Of a stretch of 64,000 nucleotides of DNA, positions 50,701 through 61,758 are shown piece after piece; position 1 is the stretch's first letter, and the number at the start of each line of letters is the position of its first letter. Below the pieces are notes generated by a model, which was not told the DNA's origin, did no database searches, and saw nothing but the letters and a program-made list of their open reading frames with translations. Both the position numbers and the translations under genes were made by a program. Origin of the DNA: Rotaria sp. Silwood1 (lineage: Eukaryota > Rotifera > Eurotatoria > Philodinida > Philodinidae); the NCBI GenBank assembly GCA_905250075.1, contig CAJNOP010000025.1, forward strand, positions 1,426,318 through 1,490,317, in the 5' to 3' direction.

Positions 50701-52750
50701 GTTAGTTGTCGCCCATTGGCAAAGCAAATATTTAGGCCTCGCCTCGTTTCTACAGTATTCGCTTTGCTATTATTCATTCATTCTTTTCTCTCTGTGTCTC
50801 TCTCTCTTTGCGTTCGCGTCGTGCCATTCGCGCAAAAGGGCTTATTATATTGATGAGTTTTTACTGTGATTATATTTGGCTGCTGCGCACTCTTTCTCTC
50901 TTTTCTCTCAATATTCTATAACTCTGTCTATAAAAAAAGAAAACGGAATCAGGGCGGCGAACAAACGAATAAAGAAAGCTACGCTATTCGCTCCTGTCGT
51001 ACTACTCTATAATCAGTCAAAACTATGCACCGATAATGTTCTTATGCCTGATATACATGGTCTATAGAGACATGTTTCTTTTTCTATTTTTCAGTCGTTC
51101 ATAATAATCTTTTTTTTTCTTCCTTGTTTTGATTCGATTTATTAGTTTTGCTGTAGACTATAGATATCTAACTATAAACATATAGTGGTTGTTGTTCTTG
51201 TTGTTCTTGTTGTTGCCAATATTATCATTATTGTTATTTCACTCATATCTGACATGGAAGGCGATGTTGTCTTGCTTGGATTAATGGGCTGGAATGCCGC
51301 TGCATCAACGGCAACACAGTTTATACCATTACCAACGACAACTGAAGTGTGCTATGAATTGTTGACAGGAGCGGTTCGTATATAGAATAAATAATAGGCC
51401 ATATAAATTAGAATAAGCTATTGTGAATAGTTGTAATATAGATAATTTTTTTTTGTTTTTGTTTTATTTATTTAATAGCCACCCCCACAACAAAGTCATG
51501 CTGGCACATATGATCTACAAAGAACAACGTATGCAAATGGTTTATCATCATCATTTGATCCAACCCAACAACAAACTCTTAGTGATACGAATTTGTACAT
51601 AAAAAATTTACCACCTGAGTATTCTGATAAAGATCTTGCTGCCCTAGTCGAAGGGTAAAAAAAAAACACAAAAACTCCATATGAAATATTTTATAAATAT
51701 AATTTTACTTGTTTTTTTTTCTCTAGTTGCGGTAAAATTAAATCAATGAAAGCGATCATTGATAAACAAACAAATAAATGTAAAGGTTTTGGTTTTATTG
51801 ATTTTGAATCCCATGAAGATGCACAAAATGCAATAGCTGAATTACAAAAAAAAGGCTATACAGCACAATTAGCTAAAGTATTTATAACAACGATTATTTT
51901 CTTTTATTCAATAAATTATTATTATCTAGTCATCTCAACAACAAGAACAAGATGAAACAAATTTGTATTTTGCTAATTTGGATTTAAATATGACAGAACA
52001 GGATTTACGACAAGCATTAAGTGAATATGGTAACGTCGTTAGTGTACGAATTTTACGTGATCAACAAAAACAATCACGTGGTGTTGGATTTGCACGAATG
52101 AATGATAAAAAACAATGTCAAGAAATTATTGATCAGTTCCATAATAAAACTTTTCCAAGTTTGTAAAACAAAAACAAAAAACACTATTAAAAATTTTTAT
52201 TTCCTTTTACTTTATTTTTATAGATTTTACTGATAAACCTGTACAAGTTAAATTTGCTGATGCTAGTAAAAATAAAAAATTATATAAATCAGGTTTCGAT
52301 GTATGTGTAAAAAAATAAGATTTTCAATTGATGAGTTACTTTTGTTTTCTATTTTTGAAAAACTAGGATATGAAAACTGGTCCTCCATTATATTCACCAA
52401 TGGAACAAACAGGATCTTATCAACCCCAAGCAGTTCTCTATCCAACATGGACACAAATATCACCACAACAAGTTCCAGTTCACACACAGCCAGCACCTCC
52501 ACATCCAATGTATGGTACAGCGGCACCGTTACGACAGACATTACCAGGTTTTAATCATCCTATTCCGTCCTATATGCAATCAACACCTGAAAATGGTGGC
52601 GCATTTGTAGTACCATTACCTGTACAACAATTACAACAATTACAAATAGCAAATGGTCATCCAGGAGCATATTGCGTTGTTAATCCTCAACATCCTGCAT
52701 TTTTTATGCCACCTGGTCAACCGCAATCACAACCACAACATGATCAATAA
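47775..52750 (+). CDS. RBMS: RBMS-type RNA-binding protein with two RRMs, complete, 7 exons
   Basis: RBMS/MSSP-family proteins (fly homologue Shep) bind A/U-rich RNA or single-stranded DNA and regulate mRNA fate. Exons: 47775-47798, 48802-49011, 51479-51654, 51727-51877, 51930-52158, 52224-52300, 52367-52750. The sum is 1251 bases, 416 residues, the usual size. RRM1 (about 116-190) has RNP2 LYIKNL and RNP1 KGFGFIDF. The link KSSQQQEQDETNLYF and RRM2 (RNP2 LYFANL, RNP1 RGVGFARM) follow at about 200-270, and the C-terminus is Pro/Gln-rich (VHTQPAPPHP, PVQQLQQLQ). The TNKCKGFGFIDF and QSRGVGFARM blocks are characteristic of RBMS rather than of ELAV or PABP. The first exon codes only eight residues and is followed by introns of 1003 and 2467 bases. 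A likely alternative first exon lies at 51254-51373. Confidence 0.93.
51254..51373 (+). other. Probable alternative first coding exon of the RBMS gene
   Basis: Inside the long second intron, an ATG opens a GC-richer frame of 40 codons (MEGDVVLLGLMGWNAAASTA and onward to ELLTGA), ending in phase 0 before GTTCGT. The downstream exon at 51479 also begins in phase 0, so the splice would give TGA|PPPQQ in frame with both RRMs. RBMS genes of other animals use several 5' exons. The donor is not a strong consensus. Confidence 0.4.
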
Positions 52751-53300
52751 GTATGTAGAAACAAAAAAACTGTGTTTCATTTCGATTTGAGTTAATATTG
52801 AATGTTTTCTTTTTGTTTTCAGGTGACTTATTGATAGAACAGCTGAATCTTTTTTTCTTCTTGCCTTTCCCTCTTTTTTTCTCTCGCTCTCTTCTTTTTC
52901 GCGATCTTCTGGCTTGAATGAGAGAATTTTTGTGGATTTTTTGTTCATTGTTCAACCACCATTTTTCTCTCACTTCGTCTCGAGTGCCATTTTTGATGTG
53001 TGTGTGTGCGTGTGCATGATCGTCGCTCTTTTTTTTTTGGCTGTTGTTGTCATTTTTTTTTCTTTGTTTGTTGGCCGTGCTAGGCAGACAGTCGCCTTCC
53101 TTCTTTTTTTTCTCTTCTGTGTCTCTTTGTACGTATGTGTTGAGATATATTCATGTCTTAAAAAAAAACATACGGCTCTATTTTTTCTGTTCGTTGGCTT
53201 CTTTTGTTTTCCTTTTGTTTTTTTGCACATTGATAACAGACTGCGATGAAATGATTTTGAGTAAGACATATACACAAAGAGACGAAATAAAACAAACAAT
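52751..53300 (+). other. 3' UTR of the RBMS gene
   Basis: A T-rich, low-GC trailer beginning right after the stop. ORFs in it on both strands are low-complexity artefacts (poly-Phe/Leu or poly-Lys). A possible poly(A) hexamer AATAAA is at 53286-53291. An AG following a T-rich tract near 52822 may mark a 3' UTR intron. Confidence 0.5.
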
Positions 53301-53525
53301 TTGTATGAGAAAGATACAAAAAAGCTTTTGGAAAAACAAATAATATCTTATCTTTCATTTCTTTTAATAATGAACTAATCAAGATATAGAATGACAAAAT
53401 GAAATTTGATTAGTTGGCTACATTTCATTCATGTAGAAATTTGCAAGTCAGATTTTTTTTAATGATTAAATCTAGAATTTATAGCACGTAATATTTAATG
53501 AAAGATTATTGTCTTCAAGAAAAGC

Positions 53526-53549
53526 ATATATATATATATATATATATTC
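53526..53549. repeat. (TA)n microsatellite
   Basis: About twelve uninterrupted TA units. Confidence 0.9.
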
Positions 53550-56500
53550 ATGTTGGATGAAAAGAGGAAAAAAAACGAGAGCTTTTTAACATGAAACATG
53601 TCACTTAGCAATAATGTCTAACATAGATTTGCTTGCATGTTTGATCATCTTAAATTTGTCCGAAATTTCATATTCAATAATACTTTTAAAGAAATGTCTA
53701 TCGTATTAACTGAGTCGAGTGTCAGATTTGTTTTTTCACAAATTAGTTTTCTTCATGAGTATGCGGCGGTATGAAGACACAATGAAATTTTCTTTGTTAA
53801 TTCTTCAGTTTGTCATAACAACCTTGAACTAAATTTAGATCCCCCTAAAAAAAAATTTTTTGTTTTATTTAATTAGAGTTCTACATATTTTTTTTCATAT
53901 CAAAACTTTTTTTTTAGTACATTCAATTATATACTGTTTTGTCTGTATTCTAATACTAGCCTGAAGAGTTACAGTAGGCAATACTTGACACAACAATTAT
54001 ATATGTCCTTTCATCTAGTTTTATTGATAAAATCTTGATTGAATCAGTTTTTATGACGAAAATAATTACTATTTGTTCATCGTACTAGGACTATGGCTTG
54101 TCAAGAGAATTAATATCGACTACAAATAGAATCGGCTTATTAAAGTCTTTCGACTGAGTATGTTACAATTGTTATTTATCAATCAAATAATAAGTCATTT
54201 GCCTAATAAAAACTTCATTCCATATTTAACCGTTGATGAACCACTTTTCAATATACTATGAATTTGTTCGAATATTTAACGACAGTCATTTACAATATTA
54301 CTGAAAGAATATCTATCATCTGCTTCTTGATATTAGTCTAACGACTGTGTCAACATAGAATATCACAAATGAATTATGGTTATAATCCTATAATTATCTA
54401 TTTGGCATTATAAAAGAATCATTACATGAAATGATAGTAATGAAACATTCTAGTCTACCAGGAATGACTGTGAAGGGTAATTTTAAACTAGAAATGTATG
54501 ACAACATAAGTTTAGGATATATTGGACTCGGACCCAATGGGCTTTAGTTCTCACATTACAGATTTGCGTATAACCATTACTATAAAAATAAATTCTAACT
54601 TCTGTTCTGTTGCTTACAGTTTTGTTTATTTATTCATCTCATTCTTTCATCTGATGTGTGATAGACTCATGAGAATGAATTGACAACTGAGTTAAATTAT
54701 TAATTAATAAATGCATATATAACAAAAAAAAAGCAACCCATTAAAACAATTGATAGATCATCAGATGAAACAAACATGCCATATACATGAATGTGAATAA
54801 TGTTGTATTTCAAATAATTACATTGATTAATAAAGGTAAATTTTATTTGATTAGTTTTTGTTTTTGCTAGGAAAAAAATAGCTATGAATCAATGTTAAAA
54901 AAATATTTCGTATTATTAGCTTTAACAAGCTAATTGAAATCTTGTTCAAAAAATTTTTATATGAATTTACGGTCGAATTAGTTAATGAATTATGACATTT
55001 TTTTTTAAAGGAAAAAATTAAATTGCAAATCACGTCTGTTTGGGCGGAAGAAAGAAATTCAAATATAAATGAATATTATTCATTGAAATTCAAGAGTACA
55101 TAATATGACGTTGCACGTCCGATAGGAAGTACTTTAGCAATCTGATGAATTGTTTTTCTTTTACATGTGATTTTTAACATATAATTTTTAGTTAAATTTG
55201 TTTTTATTTCATTTTAAAAAATAAAATGCACTATTTTGAAATTCATAAACAAACTTGCTTTAAGAAAAAGAAGACACTTTATTTGTACCAAACAAAACAA
55301 TGTCGTTTATATAAATACTCTTTACTTGTGAAATTTCATATGTGTTTTTATAATCGAAATAATCATGACTCAGAGCGATTACGTTTTACATCGAAGTTAT
55401 CTTCCACAAAAGTTCATTACACATGGTGTAAACATAGGAACTGATCAGAGATTTTAATGAGCTGAAGAAAAGCCATCTATAAGTCGGTCATCTAATTGAA
55501 TTGGATAAGTTTTTAACAAACAAAATAAGGAACCATACTTCGAGTACGAGTAGTTGATATATAAATAAAAGTTCGGGAATCTATTCGAGAACTTGCAAAA
55601 CCTTCAATTCTCTCGCATTCAGCAGTTATTTTCTGATTTTTTTGTTCGAAAATCCAAAAATTTCCAATATCAAAATGTGTTTACTTCATTTTTAATAAGA
55701 GCATCTATCGACGGCTGTTGTTTCAAAGTAAATTCGATTCGTTCGAATCTATATTTTTTTTTGTATGTTTTAAAAGAAATTTATTATTGAGAAGATTCAA
55801 TAGACATGAAATAAGAATTATTAGAAAAAGCAATATTTGATGAACGAAAAGAGCTAGGAAAGAACATTTTATTAAATATAAAGAAAGTTTTTTTTTTAAC
55901 AATGACAACAATTTCATATTTTTCTTTATTATACTTTATATATTTGCTGTTAATGACAGAAATGTTTCAGTCAATGAAGAATTATATTGGATTTTCGAAA
56001 AAAACCTTGATGGAAATATGCCACATCTTTTGAAAGTTTTATATTTTATTCAAGATTTGATTCAGCTCATTGAAGACTCTACCACAGATAATACATAAGA
56101 CATAAGAAAAATGCGAAAGTAACTTGACTATTATTCATGTTCTATTTTATATTACATACTATTTGCTACGAATACAATAATGCGTAATATTCAAAAAATA
56201 TCTCACATTTGAAGTGTTTACACATTTTAGTAATTTTATTTTCGTTAATAATTGATTGTTTAAAAATCAATTATTGAGTAGATGATTTAACAATCATTAC
56301 TGCTATTGTTGGAATAGTGAGTGTGTCAATTGATGTGTTAATGAAATGACTAGTTTAATTAGTTATCTTTTTAAGACTCCAACAACGTTGAAACATCCGT
56401 TTATTTTTATCAAAATAAATGAATTACAGTATCTTTCTTTGCAAAGACTCTACCTATGAAAAATCTCTTTGTTTTTCCTATATCTTATAGTGATTACAAC

Positions 56501-57211
56501 CATTATAACACTGTCAATAACTACAACAGCAGTCACTAGGACAATAATGAAGAACTGTACTCAGCTAAAAAAAGAAACTTTAGATAACAAAATGAAGATT
56601 TTCTACAACATGAAATTATCGATCAAACTTAAAAGTATTCTTTCAAATTTTCAATTAACTATAATTACACTAACGACTGATATCATTATCACTTGTAATC
56701 AAGATTACATCGTTTCAATCTTCGATAGTGATTATTATGGTGTTCAATTAAGTACTTCAATGGAATAATCTTTTCAGACAGTAATATAAATAATGTTTTA
56801 TGTACCCTCCTTATCATTTATAGTAGTGTAAATGAAGTGATAATTTGTACTGTTGTGTGTAATGTACTTGGTAAAAATTATGTTGGTATAACATGAACTT
56901 GTAGTAATGAATGCTTAGGATTAGCTGCTACTTATGTTAAACTTAATCATGCTTATTATACATCAAGAAATAATATTTTAATACTTTGGGTTGATTATAA
57001 TCAAATTAAATATATTGTACATTGTAACAGATTAGTAATTAATTTAACTTTTATTGTTTGATAATTATTCACCATACTAAAAAATTACAAAAAAGAAACA
57101 CATCCTATCAATAGTAACTAAAGTTCACACGAAAGAGAATCATAAAAATTGAGATATTGATATAGATATAATTAGTAAAAAAAAAAACAAATCTGACATA
57201 TTTGAACGTTT
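53550..57211. other. Spacer between RBMS and POC1
   Basis: AT-rich DNA without a confirmed gene. The only protein-like part is 56469-57061 (see separate entry). I see no repeats with clear borders. Confidence 0.5.
56469..57061 (+). pseudogene. Possible decayed gene, cysteine-containing, family unknown
   Basis: A frame at 56469-56768 starts with a hydrophobic stretch (YLIVITTIITLSITTTAV) and contains NCTQLKKETL and ITCNQDYIVSIFDSD. After a possible acceptor at 56776 another frame carries VIICTVVCNVLGKNYVGIT, a TGA at 56894, then TCSNECLGLAATYVKLNHAY and ILILWVDYN to a stop at 57061. Spaced cysteines and natural composition suggest a secreted or membrane protein remnant. It could also be chance. 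Confidence 0.25.
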
Positions 57212-60200
57212 TCATTTTGTTTTTTGTTCTACATTATTAATTTCTTGTATTTTACTTTCAGTCATTGTTAATCTTGTTTCAAGTATTGATACAGTTTTTG
57301 TTAATACATCTAATTGTTGAACAATATGATTAATTGTATTTGCCAATTGAAATGAATATGCTTGTTGACTATTCATTTCAATATCATATGTTGAATGAGT
57401 ATTTCGATTTGCTTTATTTGATATGGTAGTTGAATTGACTACATCAAGTGAAGCACTTTTCGACTAAAGAGAAAAAAACGCTTCACTTTTCTTCTGTGAT
57501 CTGATAAGAAGTGAAATAATCGATTGTCGAGTATAACAAAAAAGAAGTCTATACAAATAATTCTAAGTTCTTTGTTTTAAAATCAACAATTTCTGAGAAA
57601 AATCAAATAATGTCATGCGATGATCATTGATTCTTATATCATTCCGGAAACTTTTATCTTACCCGAGAAATGCCATTTTTATAAGCTGATCCAGTATTTG
57701 TTATTTCTACATGATTATCATCATTGCACAATGGAATTGTAGATTTTTCATTGAATATATCGATCTAAATATTATAAGATAATCGATATACATTTTCGTC
57801 TTTATGATTCTAAATTTTTTTTCTTTTAACATTTACTTTTCGTGCTCGTCGTTCATCACTTGTTTCTGGTTGAGATTTTTCTTGTAATGATGTTATTTGA
57901 GATTTAGTTTGTTCTAGATCTTCTAATGAAATTCGTGATGTTGTAATATAATCAGTATTATTTGCATATTTATTACTAGTAGAATCAACCGATGGAGAAT
58001 TTATGTCAAAATTTGTTTTCCAAACAAGTACCTTGCAAAAAAAGACAATATTTGTTTAAAAGTATATGAATTCAATATATACTTGTTGATCTTGACCACC
58101 TGATGCAAAATAATCTCCTTGTTTTGAAAAAGCTGTACTCATTACAGGTCCCTGATAAGAACAATAAATTATGAAATACTACCAAATAAATATCGAATTT
58201 ACTTGATGACCATGTAAAGTATAAATGAGATGTCCTTCAAGTAAATCAAAGATTTTTAAAGTAGCATCATTTGATGCCGTTAAAAGATAATTTCCATTTG
58301 GATGAAACGAAACATCATTCACTGATCCTACATGATCTAAAAATAAGTATTTTCAATATTTATAGAAAAATAGTGCGTAATCGAAAAATTTTTAAATTTA
58401 TTTTGGTCACTTTTGACCTACTAGAAAGTATTTCTGAGGAAAATTTTGTTCTCTTTTCGAATATACTAAGAAGTTGCTGTCGCTAATCACAGAGAGATTA
58501 TTTTACTCAATCTATTCTGGGACACACTTCTTCATCATCCTTTTACTTAATCCTTCCGAAAATGAAAATAAGAAGTAGTTCATATAGTATAACGAGACGT
58601 TAGTGGTATATGATCTTTGATCGTATATCAATAACATCTGTCACAACTAGACATGTGCGGGACCAACTTTTTTTGGTCCCGGTCCCGGTCGCGGTCCCGG
58701 TGAAATTAAATTTTTGGTCCCGGTCCGGTCCCGGTCCCGGTAAATTTTTTTTGGTCCCGGTTTGGGTCCCGGTGAAAATTTTCATTTGGTCCCGGTCCCG
58801 GTCCCGGTGGAAATTTTCCTTTTGCTGCTGATTCCGGTGAAATTCTGTTTTTTAGTCCTGGGCTCAGTTAACACATTCGCTACGATGTGGCCTAACAGTG
58901 AGCCACGCTACATTTTAACGAGAAACTGTATAGAAAAGTACTTTATTTTTCTTTGTTCTTAGACAGGAGGTTGAACATAAAGCTTTATCTGTTCTGCCTT
59001 CAGAACTCTTTTTGTGTCCGTTATTCCATAGCATGATGGGTCTTGTTAAAAAAATCAAGACAAAAAAAATTGTTACTCACAACAGAACGTTTTTACTTTC
59101 TTTGCTACCGCATAGCTCGCTTCTCTTGACTGTTGTGCCCTTCCTTTCGCAAAGCAGCCAGTACAGCGTCTGCGGACATTGCCCTTAAATCCTTCCTTTT
59201 CTTCGAGCTTGCGATTAGTGAATTCGCGCTTGAATTGGGTTGCTGATTCAACTTCTCGAATGGCATGTCATGCTGAAATGACCTCACAGGGGTTTCGCCA
59301 AACTACAGAATGGTTACTTCGCTACATGTGATATTACAAATGGAAAAGAGAAAACGACAGATCAGCATAGGATGAAAAGACCAAGCAGTGCATTTATCGC
59401 AAGATGAATGCAGACGAAAATGAATCTCTAGAGCTACTCTTTAATAAAACCGAATCGCGTCGAATGTGTTAAATTTGGTTTTTGTTCTACACCCAGTCTA
59501 AGTAACCTTACTTTTTCTGTTATTTGTCCATAGTCAGAGAAGTTGTTGCGGAATCTGCCGGTTTTAGATCTGGAGCAGTTCTCACTTGTATTTCCGCCGA
59601 TGTTTCTTATCAACGGCAAACATGACCGGGACTAAATTGTTTTTCGATCCTGGTCCCGGTCCCAGTAAAATTCTATTTTTTGGTCCCGGTCCCGGTCCCG
59701 GTCCCGGTAAAATTCTATTTTTTGGTCCCGGTCCCGGCCACCGGGACCGGGACCGGGACCGGGACCGGGACCGGGACTGGTCCCGCACATGTCTAGTCAC
59801 AACCTATGATGAAGGTGGAGGGATAATTGGAGACAAAATTGAGATATCTTACCAAAAGACAAAAAATAATGTATTTTGTAGGGTAGCTGGCGATCTACAA
59901 GATGATATATAAATAAAGATCCCAACCTTTAGTTTTTCCTCATAATAGTGGAAACACAAAAATTTTTCGTTCAAACTAATCTTTTTGTGGACTTTTCAAA
60001 AATTATTTCACTATGTTCGAACAAAAACTGAGACACAATATCTAAGCTCATATTCGAAAAGAATACAAACTTATAATTTTTGACTCATGAAGCATACTTT
60101 CTAATGAATCAAAAGTGAACGAATCTCACAAGTCTACTGATCAATCAGTCAATTGAAAAGCAGATGAAAAATATGTTTACTTGGATAATTTTGAATCAAT

Positions 60201-60855
60201 TTTCTTGTTCGTATATCCCAAATTTTAACACTTGAATCTGTACAAGCTCCACCAATACATGTTCCACTTGGATGAAAAGCAACATTATTAAGAAATCCAT
60301 GTGGTTCATAAAATGTATGCATACATTCATTTGTATTTCTATCCCATATTTTAATTGTTTTATCATCACTACAACTAACAATTAATCTTCCATCAGGTGA
60401 AAATTTTGCACAACGAATCCAATTTGAATGTTGATTAAGTGAATATTGAAATTTTTGTCGATGAACCGTCCAAATTTTAATAGTCTTATCTTCTGATGAA
60501 CTTAATAAACTTTGACCATCATTTGAAAAATCAACACATCGAACAGCAGCTGTATGAGCTTTAAAAACAGTTGATTCACCTTTTACACTTGGAATCCATA
60601 AACGAACGGTTTTATCTTTTGAACCCGATGCAATCAAATGACCCGATGGAGAAAAACATACGGAATAAACAGCATCCTGAAAAAACAAATAATACATTTG
60701 ATTTTACCTTTACGATTGTTTGACATACCTTATGACCGACTAAACGATATGCTCGAATTTGAGGTTTAAATGGCCATACAAACAGACATGAATCCAGACT
60801 ACCCGATACTAGAAAACAAGCAATCATGCAATTTCAATCGGTTTATTATTTCAAA

Positions 60856-60890
<35 letters not shown>

Positions 60891-61041
60891 GACGTACCGA
60901 GTTGTTTGGTGTTAGATGAAAAACTAAGAGATGTAACCGTACTACGATGACTTTTGAATTGTTTTTCTAATTTAGGATCTTCCTAAAATAAAGAAAAGAA
61001 ACTAAAAAGAAAAACTGTGAGTCAATTTAAAAACAAACCAT
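57212..61041 (-). CDS. POC1: POC1 centriolar WD40 protein, complete, 9 exons
   Basis: POC1 sits at centrioles and basal bodies, where it stabilises triplet microtubules and supports ciliogenesis. Exons: 61041-61039 (ATG alone), 60982-60898, 60808-60729, 60676-60181, 58336-58203, 58151-58083, 58031-57837, 57764-57663, 57463-57212. The sum is 1416 bases, 471 residues, like POC1B. Residues 1-300 are seven WD40 blades with POC1 signatures: [69 protein letters not shown] and [19 protein letters not shown]. The C-terminal POC1 coiled coil reads [20 protein letters not shown], then [11 protein letters not shown]. Introns are 51-89 bases except one of 199 and one of 1844, which holds a hAT-like insertion. 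The three-base first exon is inferred: ATG is followed at once by GTTTGT, and the 56-base intron restores phase 0. The rest is secure. Confidence 0.93.
58648..59795. mobile_element. Non-autonomous hAT-like element (1148 bp) in a POC1 intron
   Basis: The terminal inverted repeats TAGACATGTGCGGGACCA are perfect over 18 bases (58648-58665 and 59778-59795). The 8-base target duplication GTCACAAC is exact (58640-58647 and 59796-59803). Both are diagnostic of hAT transposition. Each end continues into a GGTCCCGGTCCCGG satellite; the two ends carry it in both orientations, so it can fold. The middle (58860-59620) is unique and GC-richer than the genome. It has a minus-strand ORF of 60 codons (59105-59287) without a transposase motif. 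The perfect ends suggest a recent insertion. Confidence 0.92.
60856..60891. repeat. (AAT)n microsatellite in a POC1 intron
   Basis: About twelve AAT units between exons 2 and 3 of POC1. Confidence 0.9.
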
Positions 61042-61758
61042 TATTTATCGTAAGATTAGAACATCGGTCAATTGACATTCTAGAGTGGACATCGGACATC
61101 AGTCCAGTAAAATGCTCCAAGACAACTGATGAGGTTCACTTAAAACTCATATAAATCCTTAAAATCCCCAATAAGTTCGAATACTATAATGAAACTATTT
61201 AATTCAAACATTGAACAAATATAAAACAGAAAAATAAATTTTTAGAAGATGTCGTTGGTTGATGTGTGACATCCAGCGTCAGTTGAACCAAAAATTTTCG
61301 GATTCGGATTCAATTCGTTGAAAGTCTTTGAGGCTCTGAACCAGATTAATCGAACTCTTTTCCGACTTTTTTTCTTCGGTGACTAGCGGGCCCCATATAT
61401 TTTTCAGACGACTAAAGCCTATCCAGATCCGGTCAAGTCCTAGTCTAATCTGACAGACTCTAGTCGCAACTGTACGTTATTTACAATTGAGATGTAATTG
61501 AATATGATTTCTTTTTATTTATAAATGTACTCAGTTTAATCGTAGTCGATAGCAGTTGAAATAAATACACATGATGCTTCCATGACAATATATAGAACTT
61601 GGTAGCTATTAAAAATGATATTAGAAATGGCATAGAAATTATTTGGATTTCTTTTACATGGTTTACTAACACTTGATCAACATGACTATATGGAATAAGA
61701 AAAAAAAAATATCGAATGTAATCTTTTATTGAAAGATACTTATATTTCTGATAACTAT
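61042..61758. other. Spacer between POC1 and the GH3 gene
   Basis: Non-coding AT-rich DNA upstream of POC1 and downstream of the GH3 stop. It should hold the POC1 promoter; no defined element is visible. Confidence 0.5.
61725..61730 (-). promoter_or_regulatory. Poly(A) signal of the GH3 gene
   Basis: AATAAA on the minus strand, about 29 bases beyond the stop codon at 61759-61761, in the expected orientation. Confidence 0.5.

Noticed and set aside
52704-53397. Several overlapping ORFs on both strands after the RBMS stop
   Set aside because: They lie in the T-rich 3' UTR and encode poly-Phe or poly-Lys strings without domain features.
58660-59790. GGTCCC repeats as telomeric or CRISPR-like repeats
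   Set aside because: They lie inside an element with exact inverted termini and target duplication; there is no spacer structure, and the site is interior to a gene.
59586-59912. Gly-Pro-rich ORFs on both strands ([10 protein letters not shown] / RDRDRDRD)
   Set aside because: They are translations of the GGTCCC satellite at the right end of the hAT-like element, not proteins. The same applies to the frames at 58600-58962 and 27404-27735.
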